64,000 nucleotides of DNA from Nocardioides sp. Soil805 (GCF_001429625.1 NZ_LMSU01000006.1:133187-197186); one strand, 5' to 3'. Counted from the first letter of the stretch, positions 32,620 to 42,866 are shown. Notes: generated by a model from the sequence alone, not told the origin. A program made the numbers and translations.

Positions 32620-32625
32620 TAGGGT
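32620..32625 (+). promoter_or_regulatory. -10 hexamer of the zinc-binding dehydrogenase gene (leaderless)
   Basis: TAGGGT is followed by six bases and then the ATG at 32632. Confidence 0.55.
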
Positions 32626-32631
32626 CGGGGC

Positions 32632-33600
32632 ATGTTCGCCGTGTACGCCGATTCCTTCAGCCCCGACGACCCGCTCAGCGGCCTGGTGGTCGGGGAGCGC
32701 CCCGATCCCACCCCCGCCGACGGGTGGATCACCGTGACGGTCAAGGCCGCCAGCCTCAACCACCACGACCTGTGGTCGCTGCGTGGCGTGGGCCTCAAGC
32801 AGGACGCGCTGCCGATGATCCTGGGCTGCGACGCCGCCGGTCTCGACGAGGACGGCAACGAGGTCGTCGTGCACGCCGTGATCAGCGATCCCGCCTGGTC
32901 GGGCGACGAGACCCTGGACCCACGCCGCTCCCTGCTCTCGGAGCGGCACCAGGGCACCTTCGCGGACCAGGTGGTGGTGCCCCGCGGCAACCTGGTGCCC
33001 AAGCCCGCCTCGATGAGCTTCGCCGAGGCGGCCTGCCTCCCGACGGCCTGGCTCACGGCGTACCGGATGCTCTACACCCAGGGCGGACTCAAGCCCGGGG
33101 ACACCGTGCTGGTGCAGGGCGCCGGCGGCGGCGTGGCCACCGCACTCATCACCCTGGCCCGCGCCGGCGGCCTGACCGTGCTGGCCACCAGCCGCGACGA
33201 GGCCAAGCGGGCGCGGGCCCTGGAGATCGGCGCCCACGAGGTCTTCGAGTCCGGCGCCCGGCTGCCGGTGAAGGTCGACGCCGTGATGGAGACCGTCGGC
33301 CGCGCCACGTGGTCCCACTCGATCCGCTCGCTGCGCCCGGGCGGCAAGCTCGTCGTCAGCGGCACCACCAGCGGTCCGCAGCTCGACGACGCGGAGCTGA
33401 CCCGCATCTTCTTCCTCCAGCTCCAGGTCATCGGCTCCACGATGGGCACCCGCGCCGAGCTGGCCTCGCTGGTCAACCTCCTCGACGCGACCGGCACCCG
33501 CCCCCTCGTCGACCGCACCCTGCCGATGGCCGACGCCCGCGAGGGCTTCGCCGCCATGGCCGACGGCGACGTGTTCGGCAAGATCGTCTTCACCCGGTGA
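32632..33600 (+). CDS. Medium-chain dehydrogenase/quinone oxidoreductase family protein
   Basis: A 322-residue MDR protein. The N-terminal GroES-like half shows VKAASLNHHDLWSLRG and ILGCDAAG; the nucleotide half shows VLVQGAGGGVATALITLARAGG. The structural-zinc cysteines of alcohol dehydrogenases are absent, which fits a quinone-oxidoreductase or enoyl-reductase subgroup using NADPH. The substrate is unknown. The SDR gene follows after 10 bases. Confidence 0.87.
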   Translation: MFAVYADSFSPDDPLSGLVVGERPDPTPADGWITVTVKAASLNHHDLWSLRGVGLKQDALPMILGCDAAGLDEDGNEVVVHAVISDPAWSGDETLDPRRSLLSERHQGTFADQVVVPRGNLVPKPASMSFAEAACLPTAWLTAYRMLYTQGGLKPGDTVLVQGAGGGVATALITLARAGGLTVLATSRDEAKRARALEIGAHEVFESGARLPVKVDAVMETVGRATWSHSIRSLRPGGKLVVSGTTSGPQLDDAELTRIFFLQLQVIGSTMGTRAELASLVNLLDATGTRPLVDRTLPMADAREGFAAMADGDVFGKIVFTR

Positions 33601-33610
33601 GGCGCTCCTC

Positions 33611-34306
33611 TTGAGGCACCTGATCACGGGCGCCGGCTCGGGCATCGGGCTCGTCCTGGCCCGCCGTCTCGCCGATCGTGGCGACGACCTGGTGCTGTTG
33701 GCGCGCTCCGAGGAGCGCGCGGAGCAGATGCGCGCGGACCTGCCGCACGCGGCGTACGTCGTCGCGGACCTCGCCGACCCCGGCACCATCAACGGCCTCG
33801 GCCGCCAGGTGGACGGTCCCGTCGACTCGCTCGTCCACGTGGCCGGCGTCGTCGACCTCGCGCCCGTCTCCGGCCTGCGCCTCGCGCAGTGGGAGGAGCA
33901 GCTGGCGGTCAACCTGACGGCCCCGGCGGTCCTGACCCGCGAGCTGCTGCCGCACCTGCGCCGGGCGCGCGGCACCGTCGTCTTCGTCAACTCCTCCGCC
34001 GGACTGTCGGCCAGCGCCGAGTGGTCGGCGTACGCCGCCTCGAAGTTCGGCCTGCGCGCCCTCGCCGACGCCCTGCGGGCCGAGGAGGTCGAGCACGGCG
34101 TGCGTGTCTCGACGGTGTTCCCCAGCCGCACCGCGACCCCGATGCAGCAGAAGGTCCACGAGCAGGAGGGGCGCACGTACGACGCGTCGCGCTGGATCTC
34201 GCCCGAGACGGTCGTCGACACCCTGCTGCACGTGCTCGACCTGCCGCGCGACGCGACGATCCCCGAGGTCTCGGTGCGCCCGGTGGTGCCCCGTCCCGGG
34301 ACCTGA
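33611..34306 (+). CDS. SDR family oxidoreductase (TTG start)
   Basis: A 231-residue classical SDR. The cofactor motif TGAGSGIG begins at residue 6 and the active site is NSSAGLSASAEWSAYAASK. No ATG or GTG lies in frame before the Rossmann motif, so TTG at 33611 is the only usable start. It lies close behind the quinone-oxidoreductase gene and converges on the deazaflavin-type gene with 2 bases between. The substrate is unknown. Confidence 0.82.
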   Translation: MRHLITGAGSGIGLVLARRLADRGDDLVLLARSEERAEQMRADLPHAAYVVADLADPGTINGLGRQVDGPVDSLVHVAGVVDLAPVSGLRLAQWEEQLAVNLTAPAVLTRELLPHLRRARGTVVFVNSSAGLSASAEWSAYAASKFGLRALADALRAEEVEHGVRVSTVFPSRTATPMQQKVHEQEGRTYDASRWISPETVVDTLLHVLDLPRDATIPEVSVRPVVPRPGT

Positions 34307-34308
34307 GG

Positions 34309-34827
34309 TCAGCCGGCCCGCTCGACGACGAAGATCCGCACCCGGCGGCCGTTGATGCGCTGCTGGTACTTCTCGTAGCCCCCGTACATCCCGCGCGAGC
34401 GCGCCGTCACGGCGTCGCGCTCGGCGTCGGTGGCGGGACGGGCGACGACCGGCAGAGTGTGCCCGCGGTAGGTGACGGTGGCCTGCGGGTCGGCCTCGAG
34501 GTTGAGCACCCACGCGGGAGTGGACGGCTGGCCGAAGTTGGTGCCGAGCAGGGCCAGGTCCTCGCCGACCGGGATCGAGATGAGGTGGCTCGTGCGCGGT
34601 GTCCCCGACTTCCGTCCCGTCGTCGTGAGGTCGAGGACGGGCAGCCCGGCCAGGAGCTGCGGAGCGCTCTGCCGCCCCCGGGTCACCCGACCGACCGCCG
34701 TGTCCAGGTGGCGCAGCGTCCGGGAGAAGAGCCACGCCCCGGGTCGGCTCGAGCCGAAGGCCCGCACGCCGCGCTGGACGGGGTTGGCCCTGCGGTGGCG
34801 GTAGTCGAGGTCCGCGGCGAGTCCCAC
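34309..34827 (-). CDS. Deazaflavin (F420)-dependent nitroreductase family protein (Ddn-like)
   Basis: A 172-residue protein of the Ddn/flavin-split-barrel family. The conserved region reads VLDLTTTGRKSGTPRTSHLISI, then LLGTNFGQPSTPAWVLNLEADP and YRGHTLPVVARP. These proteins use F420H2 to reduce quinones or nitro compounds. It is co-transcribed with the upstream TetR gene (one base between stop and start). The physiological substrate is unknown. Confidence 0.88.
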   Translation of the reverse strand: MGLAADLDYRHRRANPVQRGVRAFGSSRPGAWLFSRTLRHLDTAVGRVTRGRQSAPQLLAGLPVLDLTTTGRKSGTPRTSHLISIPVGEDLALLGTNFGQPSTPAWVLNLEADPQATVTYRGHTLPVVARPATDAERDAVTARSRGMYGGYEKYQQRINGRRVRIFVVERAG

Positions 34828-34828
34828 C

Positions 34829-35452
34829 TCAGCGCCCGGAACGCCAGTTGACCGCGCCCACGAGGAGCATCCGCAGCTGTGTGCGGGTGTCGGCGAGGAT
34901 CCGGTCCTCGGCGGACGGGTCGTCGACGAGGCGCTCTGCGGTGGTGACCACGAAGGACACGATGAGGTCCGCGAGCAGGTGCAGGTGGTCGTGGGAGAAC
35001 GTGTCGGTCCCCGGCAGCCGGGCTACGTCGGCCGCCAGCTCCCGGGTGATCAGCTCGATCTCGCGCCGGATGGCCTCGCGGACCTGGGCCGGCCCGGCCA
35101 TCCGCTCCCGGGCGATGAACGAGTAGTGCGCCGGGTGGTCGCGCACGTGCTCGACCAGCACCACCATCGACTCGTCGATGAGGTCGACGAACTCGGGCGC
35201 GCGGGTGCGGACGTCGCGCAGCAGCTCGCGCAACGACACGAAGCTCTCGTCGACCAGCGCCAGGCCGAGGGACTCGACGGAGTCGAAGTGGCGGTAGAAC
35301 GCGGTCGGCACGATCCCGACCTCCTTGGCGACCTGGCGCAGGGAGATCGCGACGAGGCTGGTGTCGTCGGTGAGCCCGAGGGCCGCGTCGAGGATCGCCC
35401 GACGGGTGCGCTCCTTGCGCTCGCTGCGCGTCGCGACGCCCTGGGCCTCCAT
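34829..35452 (-). CDS. TetR family transcriptional regulator
   Basis: A 207-residue TetR repressor with the HTH block ISLRQVAKEVGIVPTAFYRHF and an all-helical ligand domain. The ATG at 35452 follows TACGAT after seven bases, suggesting a leaderless or near-leaderless mRNA. It heads a two-gene operon with the Ddn-like gene and is divergent from the AI-2E transporter. A palindrome in the gap is the likely operator. The ligand is unknown; membrane lipid or a quinone-like compound would fit the regulated reductase. Confidence 0.88.
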   Translation of the reverse strand: MEAQGVATRSERKERTRRAILDAALGLTDDTSLVAISLRQVAKEVGIVPTAFYRHFDSVESLGLALVDESFVSLRELLRDVRTRAPEFVDLIDESMVVLVEHVRDHPAHYSFIARERMAGPAQVREAIRREIELITRELAADVARLPGTDTFSHDHLHLLADLIVSFVVTTAERLVDDPSAEDRILADTRTQLRMLLVGAVNWRSGR

Positions 35453-35459
35453 ACGGCCG

Positions 35460-35493
35460 ATCGTAGACCGCGATCTCATCACCGGCGGATGAG
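35460..35493. promoter_or_regulatory. Candidate TetR operator and -10 between the TetR gene and the AI-2E transporter
   Basis: CTCATC-N7-GATGAG (35475-35493) is a perfect inverted repeat. On the minus strand TACGAT (35465-35460) is the -10 candidate, and the palindrome covers the expected -35 region. Confidence 0.5.
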
Positions 35494-35526
35494 TGCCCGG
35501 CGGTCCGGAGACGGGAGGCTGCCAGC

Positions 35527-36669
35527 ATGCCTGGATCGAGGGCTCGCCCACCGTCGCGCACGACGGCCACGACCGTGGCGACCCTTCCGGCCGCGCTGCC
35601 CCGGGGCCTGCTCATCATGCTCGGGCTGGCGGCCGTCACCGTGACGATCGGCGGCATCCGGGCCGTCTCGGACATCGCCGCGCCGGCGTTCCTCGCCCTG
35701 GTGCTCTCGATCGCCGTCCACCCGGTGCGCGGCTGGCTGGTGCGCCACCGTGCCCCCGGCTGGCTGGCCACGGTCACCACGATCCTGACGGCCTGGGGGA
35801 TCCTCGTCGTGCTGGCCGGCTCGCTGGTGCTCGCGGGCGCGCACTTCGCGGCCCTGCTGACGCAGTACCAGGACGACGCCACGGCCCTGCTCCACGACGC
35901 GGAGTCCTGGCTCGGCAACCTCGGTGTCGACGGCACGCAGGCCTCCAGCATGACCTCGAGCCTGGACCTCGCCCGGCTCGGGGACCTGGTCGGGTCGATC
36001 CTCGCCAGCCTGTTCGGGGCGATCAGCAACCTGCTGTTCATCGGCACCCTGCTCCTGTTCATCGTGGCCGACGCCTCGTGGTTCCCGCTCCGCCTCGACG
36101 GCGTGCGCGACATCCGCACGGCGGTGGTGGAGGCACTGGAGTCCTTCGCCCACGGGACCCGCTCCTACCTCGTCGTGTCCACCGTCTTCGGGCTCATCGT
36201 CGCGTCGATCGACACGCTCCTGCTGTGGGCGCTCGACGTGCCCGAGCCGTTGGTGTGGGGGCTGCTCGCGTTCATCACCAACTACGTCCCCAACATCGGC
36301 TTCGTCATCGGGCTGGTCCCGCCGGCGATCCTCGCGCTGCTCGACGGCGGCGTGACGCTCTTCCTCGTGGTGATCGTGTCCTACAGCCTGATCAACGTCG
36401 TGATCCAGACGATCATCCAGCCCAAGGTCGTGGGTGATGCGGTCGGACTCTCGACGAGCATCACGTTCATGTCCCTGGTGTTCTGGGCGTGGGTGCTCGG
36501 ACCGCTCGGCGCGCTGCTGGCGATCCCGCTGAGCCTGCTGCTCAAGGCGCTGCTCATCGACGTGGACCACGACACCGTGTGGGTGCGTCCGCTGATCTCG
36601 GGGCTGACGTCCGACGCCGCGACCGCGCCCGCCGACGCGACCCCGACACCGGCCGCGGGACCGACGTGA
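35527..36669 (+). CDS. AI-2E family transporter (TqsA/PerM-like)
   Basis: A 380-residue polytopic membrane protein with about seven to eight helices. Family blocks are LVLSIAVHPVRGWLVRH near the N-terminus, the NYVPNIGFVIGLVPPAILALL segment, and VIQTIIQPKVVGDAVGLS followed by WAWVLGPLGALLAIPLSLLL. The family includes exporters of autoinducer-2 and Na/H antiporters, so substrate cannot be assigned. GGGAGG precedes the ATG. It overlaps the next gene by four bases (GTGA). Confidence 0.88.
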   Translation: MPGSRARPPSRTTATTVATLPAALPRGLLIMLGLAAVTVTIGGIRAVSDIAAPAFLALVLSIAVHPVRGWLVRHRAPGWLATVTTILTAWGILVVLAGSLVLAGAHFAALLTQYQDDATALLHDAESWLGNLGVDGTQASSMTSSLDLARLGDLVGSILASLFGAISNLLFIGTLLLFIVADASWFPLRLDGVRDIRTAVVEALESFAHGTRSYLVVSTVFGLIVASIDTLLLWALDVPEPLVWGLLAFITNYVPNIGFVIGLVPPAILALLDGGVTLFLVVIVSYSLINVVIQTIIQPKVVGDAVGLSTSITFMSLVFWAWVLGPLGALLAIPLSLLLKALLIDVDHDTVWVRPLISGLTSDAATAPADATPTPAAGPT

Positions 36670-38819
36670 GCCCGGCGGCGGACCCGCCGCGCGAGCCCGG
36701 CCGCCGCCGGCTGCGGCCCTCGGACCTCGGTCGGATGCTGCTGAGCTGGGCCACCGGGTCGCTCGCGCTGGTCGTCGCGTCCTGGCTGCTGCCCGGGCTC
36801 CAGGCGTCCTCCGTCCTGGACCTGGTCGCGGTCGCCGCGGTGGTGTCGGTCTTCGGCCTCCTGGTGCGTCCGGTGCTCGCCTCGGTGGCCTCCGCGATCG
36901 GCTGGCTTGCGGTGGCCGTGGTCGCCGTCGTCGGACAGGCGATCGTGATGCAGCTCGTCCTCGTCTTCGTCCCCAGCGTGGAGGCCGAGTCCTTCTGGAC
37001 CCTGGTCGCGGCGACCTGGATCGCCTCGCTGGTCTCGACGATCCTGACCTGGCTGGTCAGTGCGGGCACCGACGAGAGCTTCACGACCGCGCTGCTGCGC
37101 TACGGCAGGCGTGGCGTCACCGTGGCCGACCCGGAGGTCGACGGGATCGTGTTCGTCCAGCTCGACGGGCTGCCCTACCCGGTGGCGCGATGGGCCCTGC
37201 AGTCCGGGACCATGCCGACGCTGAGGCGGTGGCTGGACGACGGCTCGCACGAGCTGAGGGAGTGGACCGTCCAGACGCCCTGCACGACGCCGGCCAGCCA
37301 GCAGGGCATCCTGATGGGCACCATCGAGGGGGTGCCGGCGTTCCGCTGGTACGACCGCGAGCTCGGCCGGGTCCTGGTCGCCAACCGGCCTGCCGACGCC
37401 GCGGTGATCGAGGCCCGCGCCAGCACGGGCAGGGGGCTGCTGGCCGATCGCGGGGTGTCGGTCTCCAACCTGTTCTCCGGGGACGCGGAGCGCAGCATGA
37501 TGACGATGAGCCAGGTCGGGCTGACGCGCGGATCGCGCGACACCCGCCGCACCGTGGCGCGCTTCGTGCTGCGGCCGGACGGCTTCACGCGCAGCTTCTT
37601 CCGGACGCTGGCGGAGGTGGCCCGCGAACGCTTCGAGGCCCGACAGCAGCGGCGTCGCAAGGTCGTTCCCCGGGTGGTGCGGCCGTGGACGTTCGCGTTG
37701 CTGCGTGCCGTGACCAACGGCGTCCTGCGGGACCTCAACACGGCCGTCGTGGCCCAGGAGATGCTGCGGGGCACGCCGAGCGTCTACGTCGACTTCGTCG
37801 ACTACGACGAGGTGGCCCACCACGCCGGCTGCAACCGGTTGGAGTCCCTGGGGGTGCTCGAGGCCCTCGACGAGGTGCTCCGGCAGCTCGAGACCGTGGC
37901 TCGGGCGGCACCCCGTCGCTACCACCTCGTGGTCCTCTCCGACCACGGTCAGTCCCAGGGGCCGCCCTTCGCCGAGGACGGGCGGAGCCTGGCGGAGCTG
38001 TGCGCCGCCCTCACCAGCGCGGACGTCGCCGCGCTGGACGCGAGCGTGGAGAGCTGGGGCCCGGTCGAGGCCCTGCTCGACGACCTCGCCGGGAACCGGA
38101 CGCCCGGGGCGGGCTCCGCCGCCCGGGCGACCGCGGAGCGGACCGCGACGCTGGCCGGGGTGTCGGCCGGGGACGACCTGGTGGTGCTCGGGTCGGGGAA
38201 CCTCGGCCTGGTCTACGCCCGCGAGCCGGAGCGCCTGCTGCTCGAGGACATCGAGGAGCGGTGGCCGGCGCTCGTGCCCGGCCTGGTCGCCGACCCGGGC
38301 GTCGGGTTCGTCTCCGTGCTCAGCCGCGACCACGGTCCGGTGGTGATCGGTCGCGACGGCTTCCGCCGGCTCGAGGACGGCACGGGGGAGGGCGACGACC
38401 CCCTGGCCCCGTTCGGGACCCACGCCGCCGCGGGGATGCTGCGCTGCACGAGCATGCCCTCCGCACCGGACCTGTACGTCAACAGCACCCTCGACACCTC
38501 GACCCTGGAGGTGAAGGCGTTCGAGGGCCTCGTGGGCTCGCACGGGGGCCTCGGGGGATGGCAGGACTCCGCCGTGCTCGTCGTACCCACCGCACTGGAG
38601 ACGCCCGACGACCACGTCCACGGCGCCGACGCGCTGCACCGCGTGCTCGTGGGCTTCCTCGAGCAGGCGGGGCAGCGGCAGGCGCCGTGGGAGGAGGGGC
38701 TCAGTCCTCGGGGTCGTCGAGCCGAGCCAGCCACGTCGCCAGCCGCTCCACCGGGGTCTCGAACTCCGGGTGCTGGTCCACGAAGGCCTGCAGCTGGTCG
38801 GCGACCCACGCCAGGGTGA
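36666..38819 (+). CDS. Phage_holin_4-like membrane domain fused to an alkaline-phosphatase-fold phosphodiesterase
   Basis: A 717-residue fusion. Residues about 20-135 hold three to four membrane helices of the phage_holin_4 type (LLVRPVLASVASAIGWLAV). The rest is an alkaline-phosphatase/nucleotide-pyrophosphatase fold. Its metal ligands are QLDGL, the nucleophile region CTTPASQQGILMGT, DFVDYDEVAHHAG, LSDHGQSQG and GSHGGLGG. It is probably a membrane-anchored phosphodiesterase acting outside the membrane. The last ~40 codons (Pro/Arg/Gly-rich) run antisense over the DUF6104 gene and look non-native, as if the original stop was lost. The GTG start overlaps the AI-2E stop. Confidence 0.83.
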   Translation: MSPAADPPREPGRRRLRPSDLGRMLLSWATGSLALVVASWLLPGLQASSVLDLVAVAAVVSVFGLLVRPVLASVASAIGWLAVAVVAVVGQAIVMQLVLVFVPSVEAESFWTLVAATWIASLVSTILTWLVSAGTDESFTTALLRYGRRGVTVADPEVDGIVFVQLDGLPYPVARWALQSGTMPTLRRWLDDGSHELREWTVQTPCTTPASQQGILMGTIEGVPAFRWYDRELGRVLVANRPADAAVIEARASTGRGLLADRGVSVSNLFSGDAERSMMTMSQVGLTRGSRDTRRTVARFVLRPDGFTRSFFRTLAEVARERFEARQQRRRKVVPRVVRPWTFALLRAVTNGVLRDLNTAVVAQEMLRGTPSVYVDFVDYDEVAHHAGCNRLESLGVLEALDEVLRQLETVARAAPRRYHLVVLSDHGQSQGPPFAEDGRSLAELCAALTSADVAALDASVESWGPVEALLDDLAGNRTPGAGSAARATAERTATLAGVSAGDDLVVLGSGNLGLVYAREPERLLLEDIEERWPALVPGLVADPGVGFVSVLSRDHGPVVIGRDGFRRLEDGTGEGDDPLAPFGTHAAAGMLRCTSMPSAPDLYVNSTLDTSTLEVKAFEGLVGSHGGLGGWQDSAVLVVPTALETPDDHVHGADALHRVLVGFLEQAGQRQAPWEEGLSPRGRRAEPATSPAAPPGSRTPGAGPRRPAAGRRPTPG

Positions 38820-38877
38820 CCTCCTCGTCACCCCGGCGTCGCTCGAGCTCCTCGATGCCGCGATCGGTGAAGTACAC
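38701..38877 (-). CDS. DUF6104 family small protein
   Basis: A 58-residue acidic protein, VYFTDRGIEELERRRGDEEV at its start and VERLATWLARLDDPED at its end. This is the actinobacterial DUF6104 family, which is of this size. It starts with GTG at 38877, ten bases after the kgd stop, so it is probably co-transcribed with kgd. Its 3' 119 bases are antisense to the end of the phosphodiesterase gene. The function is unknown. Confidence 0.85.
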   Translation of the reverse strand: MYFTDRGIEELERRRGDEEVTLAWVADQLQAFVDQHPEFETPVERLATWLARLDDPED

Positions 38878-38886
38878 GACCCAGCC

Positions 38887-41800
38887 TCAGTAGTCGCGAC
38901 CCGGGGCCGCGCTCGGCGCCTCGAAGGCCGCGTCGAGCAGCGACTTCTGCTCCTCGGCGTGGCGCTTGATGGTGCCCACCGACGGCGAGGCCGAGGCCGG
39001 CCGGGTGATGGGCTCCACCGTCTCGTCGAGCGTGGGCCACACGGTGAGCTGGTAGTGCGGCCACGGGCCCATGTTGAGCGGCTCGTCCTGCACCCAGCGC
39101 ACGACCTTGAGGTTCGGGTACTTGGCGATCTCGGCCCGGATCTCGTCGACCGGGTTGGGGTAGAGCCGCTCGATCCGGCCGATGGCGACGGTGTCGCCGT
39201 GCTCGCGCTTGCCGCGCTCGACCATCAGGTCCCAGGTGACGCGACCCGAGCAGAGCAGCAGCGTCTCCACCTTGTCGGCGTCGACCGTCTCGTCGCCGAT
39301 GAACGGGCGGAACGTCGTCTCGCCGGTGAAGTCGCCGGGCTGCGAGGCCGCCTCCTTGCGCTTGAGCATCGACTTGGGCGTGAAGACCACCAGCGGGCGG
39401 TGCTCCTCGCCGAGCGAGTGGCGGCGCAGCAGGTGGAAGTACGACGCGGGCGTCGACGGCTGCGCCACGACCATCGCGTCCTCGGCGGCCATCGTCAGGA
39501 ACCGCTCGATGCGTGCCGAGCTGTGGTCGGGACCCTGCCCCTCGTAGCCGTGGGGGAGGAGGAGCACCACGCCGGACTGCTGGCGCCACTTGGTCTCGCC
39601 CGCGGAGATGAACTCGTCGATGACCGTCTGCGCGCCGTTGACGAAGTCGCCGAACTGCGCCTCCCACAGCACCAGGGCCTCGGGGCGGGCCACGGAGTAG
39701 CCGTACTCGAAGCCGAGGGCGGCGTACTCGGAGAGCAGCGAGTCGTAGACGTGGAACTTCGCCTGGTCCTCGGTGAGGTTGGTCAGCGGGGTCCACTCGT
39801 CGGCGTTGACCCGGTCGATGATGGTCGCGAACCGCGAGACGAACGTGCCGCGTCGCGAGTCCTGCCCGGCGAGGCGCACCGGGCGCCCGTCCATGAGCAA
39901 CGAGCCGAACGCGAGGATCTCGCCGGTGCCCCAGTCGATCGGGCCGTCCGCGATCGCGGCGGCACGGCGCTGCAGCTGCGGCATGACCTTGGGGTGGACG
40001 GTGAAGCCCTCCGGCGGGGTCGTGTACGCGTCGGCGATCCGCTTGAGCACCTCGGAGGTGACCGCGGTGCTGAAGTCGCCGGCGGGCTTGTCCGGGTAGT
40101 CCGGGACGGTGGTCCACTCGGAGGGCTGGCTGCTCGCCTCGCGCACCTCGGTGAAGACCCGCTCCAGCTGCTGCTGGTAGTCCTTGAGGACCTGCTCGGC
40201 CTCCTCGACGGTGATGTCGCCGCGACCGATGAGGGACTCGGTGTAGAGCTTGCGCACCGAGCGCTTCTGCTCGATCAGGTCGTACATCAGCGGCTGCGTG
40301 TACGACGGGTCGTCGCCCTCGTTGTGCCCGCGGCGGCGGTAGCAGACGAGGTCGATGACGACGTCCTTGTTGAACGCCTGGCGGTACTCGAACGCGAGCC
40401 GGGCGACGCGGATGCACGCCTCCGGGTCGTCGCCGTTGACGTGGAAGATCGGCGCCTGGACCATCCGCGCCACGTCGGTGCAGTAGAGCGAGGAGCGCGA
40501 CGAGCCGGGGGAGGTGGTGAAGCCGACCTGGTTGTTGACGACCACGTGGATGGTGCCGCCGGTGCGGTAGCCGCGCAGCTGGGAGAGGTTGAGCGTCTCG
40601 GCCACCACGCCCTGGCCGGCGAACGCGGCGTCGCCGTGCACGAGCAGCGGGAGGACGGGGTACTGGGCGCCCTTGTTGAGGACGTCCTGCTTGGCGCGCG
40701 CGATGCCCTCGAGCACCGGGTCGACCGCCTCGAGGTGCGAGGGGTTGGCGGCGACGGAGACCTTGATCTGGTCCCCGGAGCCGGCGACGAACTCGCCCTC
40801 GGCGCCGAGGTGGTACTTCACGTCGCCGGAGCCCTGGACGGTGCGCGGGTCGATGTTGCCCTCGAACTCGCGGAAGATCTGGCTGTACTTCTTGCCGACG
40901 ATGTTGGCGAGCACGTTGAGGCGGCCGCGGTGGGCCATGCCGATCGCGACCTCGTCGAGGCCGACCTCGGCGGCCGCCTCGCAGATCTCGTCGATCAGCG
41001 GGATCGTGGTCTCGCCGCCCTCGAGGGAGAAGCGCTTCTGGCCCACGAACTTGGTCTGCAGGAAGGTCTCGAAGGCCTCGGCCTGGTTGAGCTTGAGCAG
41101 GATCCGCAGCTGCTCCTCGCGGGGCGGCTTGGTGTGCGGCTGCTCCACGCGCTGCTGGATCCACTTGCGCTGCTCGGGATCCATGATGTGCATGTACTCG
41201 ATGCCGGTGGTGCGGCAGTAGGAGTCGCGCAGGATGCCGAGGATGTTGCGCAGCTTCATGAAGCGGCGACCCTCGCCACCGAACGAGCCGGTCGCGAACT
41301 CGCGGTCGAGGTCCCACAGGGTCAGCCCGTGCGACTCGACCTCGAGGTCGGGGTGGCTGCGCTGGCGGTACTCGAGCGGGTCGGTGTCGGCCATCATGTG
41401 CCCGCGCACGCGGTAGGCGTGGATGAGCTCGAGGATGCGCGCCTGCTTGACGATGTCGTCGTCGTGGCTGGCGACGATGTCCTTGGCCCAGCGGATGGGC
41501 TCGTAGGGGATCCGCAGGGAGCGGAAGACCTCGTCGTAGAAGCCGTCCTCGCCCAGCAGCAGCTGGTGGACGCGGCGCAGGAACTCACCCGACTGCGCGC
41601 CCTGGATGACGCGGTGGTCGTAGGTGGAGGTGATCGTCATGACCTTGCTGACGCCGTTGCGGTTGAGGGCCTCGTCCGAGGCGCCCTGCCACTCGGCGGG
41701 GTACTCCATCGCGCCGACGCCGACGATGACGGCCTGGCCGGGCATCAGGCGCGGCACCGAGTGGTTGGTGCCGAGGCCACCGACGTTGGTGAGGCTCATC

Positions 41801-42750
41801 GTGGTGCCGGAGTAGTCGTCCATCGTGAGCTTGTTGTCACGGGCGCGACGGATGACCTCCTCGTACGCCGTCCAGAAGCCGGCGAAGTCCATCGTCTCGC
41901 AGCCCTTGATGGAGGGCACGACGAGCTGGCGGGTGCCGTCCTTCTTCTGCTGGTCCACCGCGAGGCCGAGGTTGATGTGGGCCGGCGCCACCATGGTGGG
42001 CTTGCCGTCCTTCTCGGCGTAGTGGTTGTTCATCTCCGGCATCGAGGTGAGCGCCTTGACGAGCGCGTAGCCGATGAGGTGCGTGAACGAGACCTTGCCG
42101 CCGCGAGCGCGGGCGAGGTGGTTGTTGATGACGGTGCGGTTGTCCCACAGCAGCTTGACGGGCAGCGTGCGGATCGACGTGGCCGTGGGGACGCCCAGCG
42201 AGAGGTCCATGTTCTTGGCGGTCGCCGCCGGGATGCCGCGCAGCGTCGTGTACGTCGGCTCGTCGGTCGCCGCGGCGGGTGCGGCCGGCGTCGCGTCCTT
42301 GGCCACCGGCTTGGTGGTGCCCTTCGCGGGCTCTGCGGCCTCGCTCGCCGGACGCGGCTTGGCGGTCGGCCTGGCGGCGGAGGTGGCGGCAGGAGCCGCG
42401 GCCTTCGTGTCGGCGGGGGCGGCCGGCTGCTGCTGCTTCGCGGCCGGCGCGGGGGCCTTGGCCGGACCCTGCGAGGACCGGGGGGCGGCCGGGGCCTGGG
42501 CGGGGGCCGGAGCCTTGGCCGCGGCGGCGGGGCGGGAGTCCGTCCCGTTGCTGGCGCCGTTGCGGCTGCTGCCGCCGAAGTAGGCCGCCCACTGCGGCCC
42601 CACACTGCCGGGGTCCTTGTCGTACTGCTCACGCATCTCTTCCACGAGCCATTCATTGGCTCCGAGATCCGCGGACGGTGCGGGGGTTGATCCGGACTGG
42701 TCGGCCTGTGACTGCGCCACGAGTTGCTTCGCCTCTTCCACTTTGGGCAC
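38887..42750 (-). CDS. kgd: Multifunctional 2-oxoglutarate dehydrogenase / 2-oxoglutarate decarboxylase (Kgd/OdhA)
   Basis: A 1287-residue actinobacterial E1-E2 fusion that runs the 2-oxoglutarate step of the TCA cycle. After the E1 N-terminal segment [19 protein letters not shown] comes an Ala/Pro/Lys-rich linker (about 65-170). Next is an E2-type transacylase core with [20 protein letters not shown], then the ThDP-dependent E1 part (LAHRGRLN-type [30 protein letters not shown]...NNQVGFTT). No lipoyl domain is present, as expected for this family. The GTG at 42750 is used; AAGGAA lies upstream. A TAGCCT box on the minus strand near 42780-42775 is a candidate -10. Confidence 0.95.
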   Translation of the reverse strand: MPKVEEAKQLVAQSQADQSGSTPAPSADLGANEWLVEEMREQYDKDPGSVGPQWAAYFGGSSRNGASNGTDSRPAAAAKAPAPAQAPAAPRSSQGPAKAPAPAAKQQQPAAPADTKAAAPAATSAARPTAKPRPASEAAEPAKGTTKPVAKDATPAAPAAATDEPTYTTLRGIPAATAKNMDLSLGVPTATSIRTLPVKLLWDNRTVINNHLARARGGKVSFTHLIGYALVKALTSMPEMNNHYAEKDGKPTMVAPAHINLGLAVDQQKKDGTRQLVVPSIKGCETMDFAGFWTAYEEVIRRARDNKLTMDDYSGTTMSLTNVGGLGTNHSVPRLMPGQAVIVGVGAMEYPAEWQGASDEALNRNGVSKVMTITSTYDHRVIQGAQSGEFLRRVHQLLLGEDGFYDEVFRSLRIPYEPIRWAKDIVASHDDDIVKQARILELIHAYRVRGHMMADTDPLEYRQRSHPDLEVESHGLTLWDLDREFATGSFGGEGRRFMKLRNILGILRDSYCRTTGIEYMHIMDPEQRKWIQQRVEQPHTKPPREEQLRILLKLNQAEAFETFLQTKFVGQKRFSLEGGETTIPLIDEICEAAAEVGLDEVAIGMAHRGRLNVLANIVGKKYSQIFREFEGNIDPRTVQGSGDVKYHLGAEGEFVAGSGDQIKVSVAANPSHLEAVDPVLEGIARAKQDVLNKGAQYPVLPLLVHGDAAFAGQGVVAETLNLSQLRGYRTGGTIHVVVNNQVGFTTSPGSSRSSLYCTDVARMVQAPIFHVNGDDPEACIRVARLAFEYRQAFNKDVVIDLVCYRRRGHNEGDDPSYTQPLMYDLIEQKRSVRKLYTESLIGRGDITVEEAEQVLKDYQQQLERVFTEVREASSQPSEWTTVPDYPDKPAGDFSTAVTSEVLKRIADAYTTPPEGFTVHPKVMPQLQRRAAAIADGPIDWGTGEILAFGSLLMDGRPVRLAGQDSRRGTFVSRFATIIDRVNADEWTPLTNLTEDQAKFHVYDSLLSEYAALGFEYGYSVARPEALVLWEAQFGDFVNGAQTVIDEFISAGETKWRQQSGVVLLLPHGYEGQGPDHSSARIERFLTMAAEDAMVVAQPSTPASYFHLLRRHSLGEEHRPLVVFTPKSMLKRKEAASQPGDFTGETTFRPFIGDETVDADKVETLLLCSGRVTWDLMVERGKREHGDTVAIGRIERLYPNPVDEIRAEIAKYPNLKVVRWVQDEPLNMGPWPHYQLTVWPTLDETVEPITRPASASPSVGTIKRHAEEQKSLLDAAFEAPSAAPGRDY

Positions 42751-42866
42751 GTGATCGGGAATTCCTTCACTCGAAGGCTAGTCGTACACGCCCGCAAATG
42801 CAGGGGCGCGACCGCCCCTTGGTGCAAGGTGTCACGAGCGCCACACGAAACACCCCTGGAGACCCC

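Noticed and set aside
42757-42783. GGGAAT-N18-GTC resembling a SigR promoter upstream of the putative lipoprotein
   Set aside because: The -10 triplet is GTC rather than GTT, and neither flanking gene is a known SigR target.
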